IMG/VR virus record: IMGVR_UViG_3300006752_000078
Location: 1-37,079 of that record
DNA length: 37,079 bases
From: a virus
Reading direction: 5' to 3' (one strand)
Shown here one piece after another: positions 9,700 to 18,400 of this stretch. Within the stretch, counting starts at the first letter, position 1. Every line of letters begins with the position of its first letter. The notes under the pieces were generated by a model. It saw only the letters and a program-made list of their open reading frames with translations. It had not been told where the DNA came from and did not search any database. The translations under genes and the position numbers were made by a program.

Positions 9700-10116
9700 G
9701 AAATTTACTTTTTCTTTTTCATCTATCCATTCTTGTGGGATTTCTTTTTTAGCCCATTTGAATCCGTTCTTCTCACACCATTGTGCATATGTGGTTTTAG
9801 AACCTTTGTATATTTTAGAATTTGGGGATTGTAGTACGAACCTTAAATCCATATCAGGATTCTGTTCTTTTATTAATAAATGTTTTTTTCTATCCTCAGG
9901 TAAGAACCATCCTTTTGATTCTATGAAGATATTGTTAGGTAATCTAAAATCGGGTTTGTAAGTATGATTAGTTGCTGGTATTGTGTATGATACTTCGTGC
10001 TCTTCATACTCACCATCAATACCTTGTGATTTAAGTTGCTCATCTATGCGAGTTTCCAACCCACTTTTGTGTCCCTTCATCTTTTGGATGTGAGACCAGT
10101 TTCCTTTTTTATTCAT
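9691..10116 (-). CDS. Endonuclease I, T7 gp3-type Holliday junction resolvase
   Basis: Cuts branched DNA (four-way junctions) before packaging. Recognised by close likeness to T7 endonuclease I across the whole domain: SGLE, then a YEEHEVSYTIPATNHTYKPDF stretch, IFIESKGW, DRKKHLLIKEQ, KIYKGSKTTY and a closing EWI. The four catalytic residues of the family are present as Glu21, Asp56, Glu66 and Lys68 (numbered from this start). I chose the ATG at 10116, which gives 141 aa (T7 protein 149 aa) and leaves 13 bp after the upstream gene. An upstream in-frame ATG at 10164 would add 16 residues and run 35 bp into the end of the LamG gene, which looks less natural. It is the first gene of a three-gene DNA-processing set inside structural genes. 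Confidence 0.93.
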   Translation of the reverse strand: MNKKGNWSHIQKMKGHKSGLETRIDEQLKSQGIDGEYEEHEVSYTIPATNHTYKPDFRLPNNIFIESKGWFLPEDRKKHLLIKEQNPDMDLRFVLQSPNSKIYKGSKTTYAQWCEKNGFKWAKKEIPQEWIDEKEKVNFFG

Positions 10117-10129
10117 AACTATTCTTTTT

Positions 10130-12043
10130 TTAAAAACCTTGTGGATTCCATCGGAATTTACCATCAGGTCTTTTTTGTAAAATATGAGGTTGCTGTCTTG
10201 CTTTCGGTGCTTTGTTACCTAAATCAGAATCTTCCTTAGAAGCACTAAAGTGTGGAGTACCAAATGGGCCATCCATATCTAATCTAACTTTTACAGAAAT
10301 ATCAACATCGTTTCTATTTTGAATAGCCGATGCTAATTTACCAATAGCAATCAAATCCCCTTCCTTATTATATAATCCAATTTGTGTAAAGTATGGTGAG
10401 AAATCTGAACCTGTTACGAATGGTTTTAAGAACATTTCTCTAATATCATTATTTTTTCTTAATGATGGATTTGTACTTATATTGAATTCAGATGCACCTA
10501 CTTCACATACTACAGATGTTTCATACAATTTTTTTGTAGATTTATACTTTGCAGTAAATCCTCTATTTGTAGAATCGTAATCCCAATTACCATCCCCTAC
10601 TAATACATTTTTGTATTTTGGTCTTGGGTCTGAAACTACCACTATTCCATGATTGTAAAATACCTCACCTACAATATCTTCTTGATATGCCGAACCAGTG
10701 TTCCAATCATTGGATGATAATCCTTTAATTTCCGATGTAGTTAAAGCTCTTCTATAATATCTTAATTCATCTAACGAACCTGTTAGTGAGTTGTAATTAG
10801 TTCCGATTCTAGCTCTATCAGTTTTGGCGTTCATTCCGTATCTACCAACATCTGATATATACTTAGAACCTAATACTACATCGTATTCATTCCAAATTTC
10901 TTTTACCTTTATAGGAGTCGTACCTTCTTTAGTACCATCTACCCATAATTCTAAATTAGAACCTTTTTTATTAAATACAATGTGATGTTGATTACCATCG
11001 TTTATTTTAGTGGATGATGTAACTTCTACGTTTCGTAATCCATCTGATAAACTTGCAACCAACTTACCACTATTAGCAACACCGGCTGATTGATTATAAA
11101 CTTTTAAATCATATGGGAATATAGATGATTCATTATTTCTTTGTCTTGTTGCAATATTATTCTTTTTTCTAGTTCTAAACTCTTCGTTATAAGAACCATT
11201 TTTATTTAAAATCCAATTGTATGTTGAACTAACATCTGATTGAGATACAGGCATTTCTGTCCACAATGATATTGAATAATCATTTCCTTTTACAGGAGAA
11301 TATCGGTTTGTATTGTTTATTTTTATATAAGAATCCGTACCATTAAAAACAACCTTAGTTCCAGACGTTAATGATGCTGTACCTGTTGTTTTAATACCTC
11401 TTCTATATTCTAATGATTTACCAACTGCATGGTTTTGGTAACCACTTCTATCTTCAATCTTCTTATCAAAGTTTTTTCTAACAGGAACTACCTCATCGTT
11501 AAATCCCCAATAACCCATCAAATCCCCAAATGGAGCGTATGAACTTGTATTCAAAGATGTATCGATTAAGTACCCATGATATTCATCAATCTTTCTATCG
11601 ACTATATGAATATGTTCACCGATTCTACCTATTTGTGATTTATCATCAATTACTACTGAGCCCGGTAATATACCATCACCCAATCGTTGATGAGGTACTG
11701 AGAATATAGATGCCGAAACATATAAATCTCTTTCGTTGTTAGGTCTATGTTTAAAAAATTGTTGGTTTAACCCAGACCATATAACCTTTTGTTCTTTTTT
11801 AGCTAAGTTAGAAGTTGTATTTGAATTGGTGTTATCTAATTGAGAATCATCCGCAACCAATGAATTTTGAAATGATTGGGATAGGGGAACTTTCTCTCTG
11901 TAGAGTGGCGATATACCTTTTATGATGGATGTTTGATATAAATCATCTCTGTAATTTACATCGGTAACAATCCATCTTTTATGTGCATTGAAAGGGTAAA
12001 GTTGTAACCCACCCCCATTTATAGGTTTTAGTGCTTCTGCCAT
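10130..12043 (-). CDS. LamG (concanavalin-like) domain virion protein, probable fibre or tail adhesin
   Basis: A 637-aa protein. Residues about 176-434 form a LamG-like jelly-roll: it opens with MGYWGFND, has FNGTDSYIKI, ISLWTEMP and NQHHIVFNKKGSNLELWVDG, and closes with the typical GSLDELRYYRRALTTSEI. Such domains bind glycans or fold as trimeric fibre parts. Residues about 534-590 repeat the C-terminal module of the 366-aa gene next door (pattern GLYNKEGDLIAIGKL... VKVRLD). The start has AAGGA eight bases upstream and a TCATATTTATAG motif 22 bp before the ATG. It is the first gene after a strong terminator, so it probably begins its own transcript. Exact location in the virion is unknown. 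Confidence 0.8.
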   Translation of the reverse strand: MAEALKPINGGGLQLYPFNAHKRWIVTDVNYRDDLYQTSIIKGISPLYREKVPLSQSFQNSLVADDSQLDNTNSNTTSNLAKKEQKVIWSGLNQQFFKHRPNNERDLYVSASIFSVPHQRLGDGILPGSVVIDDKSQIGRIGEHIHIVDRKIDEYHGYLIDTSLNTSSYAPFGDLMGYWGFNDEVVPVRKNFDKKIEDRSGYQNHAVGKSLEYRRGIKTTGTASLTSGTKVVFNGTDSYIKINNTNRYSPVKGNDYSISLWTEMPVSQSDVSSTYNWILNKNGSYNEEFRTRKKNNIATRQRNNESSIFPYDLKVYNQSAGVANSGKLVASLSDGLRNVEVTSSTKINDGNQHHIVFNKKGSNLELWVDGTKEGTTPIKVKEIWNEYDVVLGSKYISDVGRYGMNAKTDRARIGTNYNSLTGSLDELRYYRRALTTSEIKGLSSNDWNTGSAYQEDIVGEVFYNHGIVVVSDPRPKYKNVLVGDGNWDYDSTNRGFTAKYKSTKKLYETSVVCEVGASEFNISTNPSLRKNNDIREMFLKPFVTGSDFSPYFTQIGLYNKEGDLIAIGKLASAIQNRNDVDISVKVRLDMDGPFGTPHFSASKEDSDLGNKAPKARQQPHILQKRPDGKFRWNPQGF

Positions 12044-12065
12044 GTTATCAATCCTTATATTCTTA

Positions 12066-12077
12066 CTATAAATATGA
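12066..12077 (-). promoter_or_regulatory. Candidate late promoter motif TCATATTTATAG
   Basis: On the coding strand TCATATTTATAG lies 22 bp upstream of the LamG gene and just downstream of the terminator of the preceding operon, where a new promoter is needed. Near-identical 12-mers occur at 13997-14008, 14065-14076 and 14083-14094, all in gaps before structural genes. Assignment to the gp55-like sigma is inference. Confidence 0.45.
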
Positions 12078-12110
12078 ATTTATAATTTATTAATACTAAG
12101 ATTCGGGTAT

Positions 12111-12150
12111 AAACAAAAATTGCCGTAAATATATTAACACTTACGGCAAT
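12111..12150 (-). terminator. Intrinsic terminator after the 366-aa structural gene
   Basis: A perfect 10-bp stem, ATTGCCGTAA (12141-12150 read on the minus strand) with TTACGGCAAT (12119-12128), encloses a 12-nt loop and is followed on the minus strand by TTTTTGTTT. It begins 24 bp after the stop of the 366-aa gene, with the correct orientation for rho-independent termination of the structural operon. Confidence 0.88.
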
Positions 12151-12173
12151 CTTAAATTACATATTGCTAATTA

Positions 12174-13274
12174 TTAAAAGTCTAGCTTAACCTTAACCAA
12201 TACCTCATTAGAGAATGATTTTAAAATTGGTTGAGATAACTTAGCTACTGCTAATAGTTCTTGTGAACTATTAAACAATCCAACAGTTGTTATGTATGAT
12301 TTTGGATTATTAATAAAAGAATCTTGTCTAAATTTACCATTTGAACCAGTTACATATGATGGATTATTTGAGAAGTTATATTCACCATTCTTAGCTCTAA
12401 CGAAATAGAATGTTGATTGAACTCTTTCTTCATTTCTAGCTTGGAATCCAAGTCTATTACCACCATCTCTAGTATCGTAAGAACCACTAATAGAGTGGAA
12501 TAACTTCATAGCGTTATCACCATTGATGTTTGAACCTGTTACAGTGTTAAATGCTAACTCAGTATTTAGTTTATCAGCGTTTAGAATGATAACTCCTTGC
12601 TCTGGGAATACTGAACCATAATATTTGGCTGGTGAATGAACACCTTTAAGGATAGAACCAGATACTAAGTTATACACTCTACCAACTTGTCCAGCTGATT
12701 GTTGTGTATCTGCTGAATCATCTATTAGATGAACAATCTTTCCACCAACTTTTAATTGGATGTTAGAACCTGTTGCGTATTTGTTAATTGCACCAGAAGC
12801 GTTACTATGTGTGATTTCTCCAAGATTCAATTGGAAGTTACCTGGGTCTAACCTATCTTTCAATCTAGCTCTGTTGAGGTTGATTGCGTAAATATGTTGA
12901 GATGCAACATTATTAAATTTAAATACTCTTTGGTTTCCTGGCAAAAGGATTTGTTGGTATTGGGAATAGATTGCGTTTGAAGGAGAATCTTCGTTCTGTC
13001 CTAATGACCCACTACCATCATTATGTCCGTATGCTATAGAAAACTGACTCTCATTTTGTGAGTTAGTTGAAATTCCATTAAAAACTTCGTAGTAATATTG
13101 TTTCTGTAATGCTGATTGTGCTGAAGAAGTATGGAAAGAAGATAACGTACCTACGTTACCACTCCAAAGGCCTCTAGTCACTCTCTCAACGCCACCTTCG
13201 ACTACATCTCCTACTTTGAATGCCGTATATACTCTTTTTGATGTATTAAACGAACCTGCTGGTAAAATTGCCAT
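12174..13274 (-). CDS. Virion structural protein sharing a C-terminal module with the LamG protein
   Basis: A 366-aa protein with no catalytic motif. It is rich in Ser, Gly, Asn and beta-type sequence, with repeated TGSN and SGS strings typical of fibre and baseplate-appendage proteins in this window. The last 55 residues (YITTVGLFNSSQELLAVAKL to VKVKLDF) match the module at residues 534-590 of the neighbouring 637-aa LamG protein, so the two probably occupy the same assembly site or bind each other. The start has a clear AAGGAAATAGAT ribosome site. It is the last gene before a strong terminator. The specific role is unknown. Confidence 0.7.
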   Translation of the reverse strand: MAILPAGSFNTSKRVYTAFKVGDVVEGGVERVTRGLWSGNVGTLSSFHTSSAQSALQKQYYYEVFNGISTNSQNESQFSIAYGHNDGSGSLGQNEDSPSNAIYSQYQQILLPGNQRVFKFNNVASQHIYAINLNRARLKDRLDPGNFQLNLGEITHSNASGAINKYATGSNIQLKVGGKIVHLIDDSADTQQSAGQVGRVYNLVSGSILKGVHSPAKYYGSVFPEQGVIILNADKLNTELAFNTVTGSNINGDNAMKLFHSISGSYDTRDGGNRLGFQARNEERVQSTFYFVRAKNGEYNFSNNPSYVTGSNGKFRQDSFINNPKSYITTVGLFNSSQELLAVAKLSQPILKSFSNEVLVKVKLDF

Positions 13275-13297
13275 ATCTATTTCCTTTTAATTTTTTA

Positions 13298-13963
13298 TTA
13301 TAATGTTGACCCATCGATAGTATTACCTACTGAAATATCTGGGTTATTTGTTACTGTTAATGTGATTTCTTCTCTACCACCTGTTTCATTACCAACAACA
13401 ACTACTCTTGTCGATATATCAACATTATCAGCTAATACTTTTGAAGTTACTGTAAATGTTGAGTTTGTGCTAATAGTGATACTTCTCTTATCTTCGTTTG
13501 GCCCTACTGGGTCAGCGTTATTAGCGATTCCGTTACCATCACCAACTATACTTGCGGCATCAGAGTTGATTAGTGTTACGGTGTATCCTAATGTTTCATT
13601 ACCACCATTTTTAGTAGTAAGTGTAACAACCTGTTGGTTACCACCTTCTTCTAAAGTAATGTCCGTTGGATTCGGAACAATCTGAGGAATACGAATTGTA
13701 TTCTTTGGTAATGTTAATAGTTTATACTTTAAAGAGTAACTCTCATCAGTTACTGCTTCTACAATTGGCATATTCTCAATAATGATTCCGTAGTAATCAG
13801 AACCTAGTGGATGTGCCGCATTCCACAATTCATAATCAACCTCATCATCTGCTAATGCAAACTGACTGATTACGAAAAAGTCTCTCCCTTTTGCCAATAA
13901 CTCTCTACCCTTTTTGGTAAGGATAGCATCTACCGTTATTGATGAATTATCTAAATATCCCAT
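13298..13963 (-). CDS. Structural protein with Ig-like C-terminal region
   Basis: A 221-aa protein. The N-terminus (MGYLDNSSITVDAILTKKGR) has the look of a conserved phage structural-protein family, with an ILTKKGRELLAKG segment and a VDYELWNAAHPLGSDYYG segment. From about residue 105 it becomes a threonine- and valine-rich beta domain (TLEEGGNQQVVTLTTKN... ITLTVTNNP), probably Ig-like. There are no enzyme motifs. The start has AAGGTAACACATT before the ATG, and a TCATATTTATAA motif lies 33 bp further up, so it may open a transcript. It sits among tail genes; a tail or fibre-attachment role is inference. Confidence 0.65.
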   Translation of the reverse strand: MGYLDNSSITVDAILTKKGRELLAKGRDFFVISQFALADDEVDYELWNAAHPLGSDYYGIIIENMPIVEAVTDESYSLKYKLLTLPKNTIRIPQIVPNPTDITLEEGGNQQVVTLTTKNGGNETLGYTVTLINSDAASIVGDGNGIANNADPVGPNEDKRSITISTNSTFTVTSKVLADNVDISTRVVVVGNETGGREEITLTVTNNPDISVGNTIDGSTL

Positions 13964-13996
13964 AATGTGTTACCTTTTTGTATTTTCTTTGTTCCC

Positions 13997-14094
13997 TTAT
14001 AAATATGATAAAAAATATTTTTAAGTTAATTTGACACCATGCCAAATTATTTCTTTTAAACCATTAATAAATATGAGGTTTCTAATAAATATGA
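13997..14094 (-). promoter_or_regulatory. Three copies of the TCATATTTATWA motif in the gap before the 221-aa gene
   Basis: The 157-bp gap 13964-14120 holds three copies on the coding strand: TCATATTTATTA at 14083-14094 and again at 14065-14076 (18 bp apart, identical), and TCATATTTATAA at 13997-14008. The last copy is positioned to serve the 221-aa gene. The clustering in non-coding DNA argues for a regulatory site, either promoters or sites for a regulator. Confidence 0.45.
14030..14046. promoter_or_regulatory. Imperfect 17-bp palindrome, operator-like
   Basis: TTTGACACCATGCCAAA has half-sites TTTGnCA and TGnCAAA around a 3-bp centre. It lies between the candidate promoter motifs in the same gap. 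It could be a repressor or activator site. Nothing else supports function. Confidence 0.25.
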
Positions 14095-14120
14095 AATTTT
14101 TATTAAAAAAGTTAATTTCC

Positions 14121-15401
14121 TCACTTCTTTCTGAATAATGGGTTTGTTTTAGATTTTTGATTTTTAGTTTTGATGTAATCAATATCCTCTTTTTTATCTA
14201 TATCTAATAACTTTCTAATGTTTATTAATTTATTTAACTTATTGTAATCTTCCAAAGCTTTATTGCCTTTTGGTACTACTATAAGTATATCATCCGGCGT
14301 AGTTTCTGAATTCAAATCAAAATCAGATTCTTCACTTTCAACAATATCCCTATGTGGTACAACTTTTCTACCCAATTGTTTTTCTAATTGAGCAACTTCT
14401 TTTCTCTTAATCTGTACTTCACTTTCTTGTGCTATATCAGGATTACGTTCTTTCTTCTCTCTCTGTTCTAATAAGATATCACCTTCAAAGAAAGTATGAA
14501 CTTCTGATTTTCTAACTAAGTTTACTTTAAATTTAGTTTCCTCAGCTTTTCTGATTTGTTCTTTCTTTAATCTTTCGACCTTTTTTATTTGTAACTCTTT
14601 CTTTTGTTTTTTAATGATATCCTTATTGGCTGTTATTTTTCTCTTATCCTCTATACGTTTAACTTCTCTTTGTTCAAGTTCTGTTTTAGAAAACTTTTTA
14701 AGATTCTTAGAATTACCTTTACTAAACTCAGGATATACGTCATCTAAATACAATTGGAATTCAGCTCGTTTTTGTTTGAGTTCTTCATCAAATAAAATTC
14801 TTCTCTTTTCCTCATCTCTAAACGCTTCATTGATTTCTCTTTCACGTTCTAAGTCAAGCTCTCTACGTCTTTTTTCTTCTTGCTCTAATCGGATTCGTTC
14901 TTTCTCATCTAAATCAGAAGCTCGAACAGGTTTAACACCCACAGGTCTTATTTTGATTACATTTTTTACTTCTTGTTTAGTAATCTTATCAATGAAATCT
15001 TCTTCTGATACCTTATCACTATCATCAATTCTACCACCACCCTTAATATTTTTAGGAGTATCAACTTCCTTTTCAACTCCTTTGATGATATCCTCTAACT
15101 CTTCTTCTTCAGATTTTATCTTAACTGGTGATAAAGGTCTAACATTTAGAATTTCTTTTTCGTTCTTCAGTAGTTCTTTTGTTACCTTACCTATATCTTT
15201 AACAGGTGCATCTTCTTTAGGTGGCAAATCTGGCATTATAAAATCTTCCAAACCAACATCACCTACAAACTCATTTGGTTTAGGTGGTTTAGTTGGTGGT
15301 GGTGGAAACATAGGTTTCGTTCCTCGTTTACCTCTTGGACGTGGAGATAGCTTACCGATTGGTGCTTTAGCTTTCTGCTTTTTTAATTTCTTCTTAGCCA
15401 T
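14121..15401 (-). CDS. Charge-rich coiled-coil protein (unknown structural or scaffold role)
   Basis: A 426-aa protein dominated by Lys, Glu and Arg. Residues 1-30 are very basic (KKKLKKQKAKAP... RPRGKRGTK), followed by a proline-rich patch (FPPPPTKPPKPNEF, about 31-44). An acidic linker precedes a long predicted coiled coil at about 160-370 (EEKRRRELDLEREREINEAF and similar). No known domain is recognisable. Its ATG overlaps the stop of the 1780-aa gene by one base (TAATG), so the two are coupled. The coiled coil resembles the C-terminal tail of that protein in composition, which suggests the two pair with each other. It could be a fibre-linking or assembly protein; function unknown. Confidence 0.65.
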   Translation of the reverse strand: MAKKKLKKQKAKAPIGKLSPRPRGKRGTKPMFPPPPTKPPKPNEFVGDVGLEDFIMPDLPPKEDAPVKDIGKVTKELLKNEKEILNVRPLSPVKIKSEEEELEDIIKGVEKEVDTPKNIKGGGRIDDSDKVSEEDFIDKITKQEVKNVIKIRPVGVKPVRASDLDEKERIRLEQEEKRRRELDLEREREINEAFRDEEKRRILFDEELKQKRAEFQLYLDDVYPEFSKGNSKNLKKFSKTELEQREVKRIEDKRKITANKDIIKKQKKELQIKKVERLKKEQIRKAEETKFKVNLVRKSEVHTFFEGDILLEQREKKERNPDIAQESEVQIKRKEVAQLEKQLGRKVVPHRDIVESEESDFDLNSETTPDDILIVVPKGNKALEDYNKLNKLINIRKLLDIDKKEDIDYIKTKNQKSKTNPLFRKK

Positions 15402-18400
15402 TATTTACCTCTCCTTTTTGATTTAACTTCTCTTCCTTTTTTAATTTCATCTAAATTCGGTTTAGGGAGTTCTAATTTTTTAATTAGTTCTCTATCCAAC
15501 CCTCTATCTTCTATAAACTCTTCTCTTTCTTTTTTAGGAAGTTTACTTAATTTTTGAGCCAATCCGCTAAATCTTTCTTTTTCAATTTCTTCTTTTCTTT
15601 CAACATTAACCTGTTGGCCATCTAAGAATCTAACATCTCTTGGTAAATCTGGTTGAATAAATTTCTCTTCTTCTCTTTCTTCTATTTCTTTTCTAACTAC
15701 TTCAGGGTTATTTACGATATCATACTCTTCTTGTCTAGCCTTTTCTCTGATACTAATATCTTCGGAGTTTTGTTTTCTTAAATCGAATTCAGCTCTTCTA
15801 CGTTCTTCAATATTAACCAATCGTTGTATCTCTCTACCGAATTTAACTTTTTCTTTTTTGTACTCAATTCTTCTTTGATAGAATACTTCTGTAGAAATAA
15901 ATAGTTCTTCTATATTAAGAGTTGTAAGACCTGTTAATACATCTACATCTAAATTACCTTCTTCTGCAGTTTGAGATGTATTGATTAACACATTAGGGTC
16001 TGCTTGGAATACTTCAATTACAGGTTTACCATCAGGTGTATCTGGTGAATTTGTTGTTAAAGAATCTGATGTCATTTTACAACCCAAATGTCTTAAATTA
16101 AATACAGCTAATGGCAATTCATCAGTTGATACTTGTGATGGGGAATACGATGATGAATACGATAATCCTAACGATGCTGATAATGCTGAACTATAAAAAT
16201 AATTTATACTTCGTGCGTACTTAGCAGGTCTTTTATTAAGAACAGTAGTTCCAATAGGGTCGTAATTCCACTTACCATTAGAACCTGTAATCCACCCTAA
16301 TCCAAATCCAACATCAGCTGATTGTGATGGAATTAAGATTGTAAATTTATATTGTGATGGTTTGTAAGGTATCTTAGCCGTAATCAAACCTTTATCTTCT
16401 AAATCCTTTTTAGTAACTTCTATAGAATGTGATACTTTTAATGGTGCATTGTATAATGTAAAATCACCAACTACTCTATCAGGTGTAGTAAGTAAAATAT
16501 CAGGAGTGTTGGTATAATCAGCCGAAGCACTTCTTTGATTTTCAATACTAATTTTAGTTGTATAATCTTTGTAATCACCAATTAAGTTTTGAGATTGTGT
16601 TAAGAATAACTTTGTACCATACGTTGGGTACTCACCATTTCCAACTAATGATTGTGTTAAGAATAGTTGAGTTTTATGAGTTACATATGCAGCATCAAAA
16701 CTAGCAGTTGCTTTTGGTATAAACAAACTATCAAAATTATCATATGTTGGATAAGTCATAAATGGTCTTGGTCTAACTAATACTTTATCCTCTAATGGAG
16801 TTGTTTCCATACTGATATCAGGTGCCGCTCCACCACTTATCTCAGTTTCATACGTTGGGTATTCCCATTCTTGCTCAGGTCGTGCACTCATAGATACTTC
16901 TAATGGAGTGATAAACATCTGAGGTTCTTTATCGATTTGCTTTATTACTGTTTTGTAGAATGGTTCTGTTTTAGTAAGTTTGGCTTTAGATTTAACTTTA
17001 GGTCTTTCTAAGATATGTGGTTCAATTATAATACCTGAATTGTAATCTACCCTAGCTGGTATGGTTTGTCTAATCTGTTCAAATACAGAGAAATCATATC
17101 TTGCCAATATATCGATAGTACTATTGATTAAGTTCTTAGTACTATACTTTTTAAATACCTGCCTTCTTAAATAATCCAATTGTTCATTTTGTTCTGTAAA
17201 CCCTTCTCTTTGGTCTGGGTCACCAATGTAATCATCTACTTCAAAGAAACCTGTATGGTTGTATATATCTTCATTATACATTTTTGTAGCAGATAGATAC
17301 ACGCCTAATTGATTAGAATCATTTGGAGCTGAATCGAACTTAGATGTTTCTTTTCTTTGGTCAACATCCAACATACCTCTCAATCGGTTTGGCTCTACCC
17401 TAACCTTATTGTTCATAATATTGTTTGCTCCAGCCGATGGCACTTTTGTATGATACTCATCGGTTACACCTCTTAAATCATCCGGCTCAAAGTTGTATAA
17501 AGAAGCGGATAATATTCTACCATCTAATACTGTTGATATTTTTTGATTAGGATGTTGTGATGGTTGTGAATCATATGATTGTACGTTTTTTAATCTTGAA
17601 TCAGGTAAAAATCTAAACTTCAAATCAAAATAAGAAGAAGATGGTGAATTACCATGATATGATTCTCTTGATAATGTATGTTCATCAATAACAATATCTT
17701 TTAATGGTTGTGCCCAATATCTTAACTCTTGTATTGAACCACTCATATATAATGCAGAGCCAGGAAAAGAATTAGGTAACGTTTTACCAACTGTCAATGT
17801 ACCACTACCAGTCCAAGCCGCATTGTATGATGATTCCGTTGAACCATCAATTAATATACTTGCCGAATGAGATACTGTAATATCATCTCTACGATGTCTA
17901 CGATAGATTAATTTATACTCATTATCTTTAGTGATATCATCTACTGATTCTTCTCTTTGAACAATTAACGTTCCCATCTTAGAATCAAATAAACTTATGT
18001 TGTTAATAGATGCTGATTTATACCCACTACTACCACTTAGATAAAAATGTATGTTACCCCTAACTCCTTTTCTAGCGGTAGATACATTTTCATATCGTAC
18101 TGCAAACTTACCATCCTTATTAAAGATAGCAGTATCTCTATTCATATTTTGTTGAACTTGTAGTTCTATAGTATCAATAGGATTCGGGTCTCTGTTTTTA
18201 TATGTTATTGGGTCAATATCATTTACCTTACCAAATGGAACTTCCATATAGTTATCGGTATCAAATCTCTGATGATATACAAATCTATCATGCTCCCAAA
18301 ATTGTCTTTCCTTTTTAATTACAGGCCCACCATATTCTCTAATTGATAAGAATGTTTGAGGAATACCATATGTTGAAATCAATGCTTTAACGGCTCTAGC

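Noticed and set aside
10117-10164. Longer start of endonuclease I at 10164
   Set aside because: It would overlap the LamG gene by 35 bp and adds residues with no counterpart in T7 endonuclease I; kept only as an alternative.
12066-12077. TATAAATA on the plus strand, identical to a T4 late promoter core
   Set aside because: No plus-strand gene follows. The repeated placement upstream of minus-strand genes suggests the motif works in the other orientation, so a classical T4 late promoter was not called.
14614-15426. 270-codon plus-strand frame rich in Ser and Leu
   Set aside because: It is the antisense of the Lys/Glu-rich coiled-coil gene, whose complement naturally reads as Ser/Leu/Phe; no ribosome site or motif.
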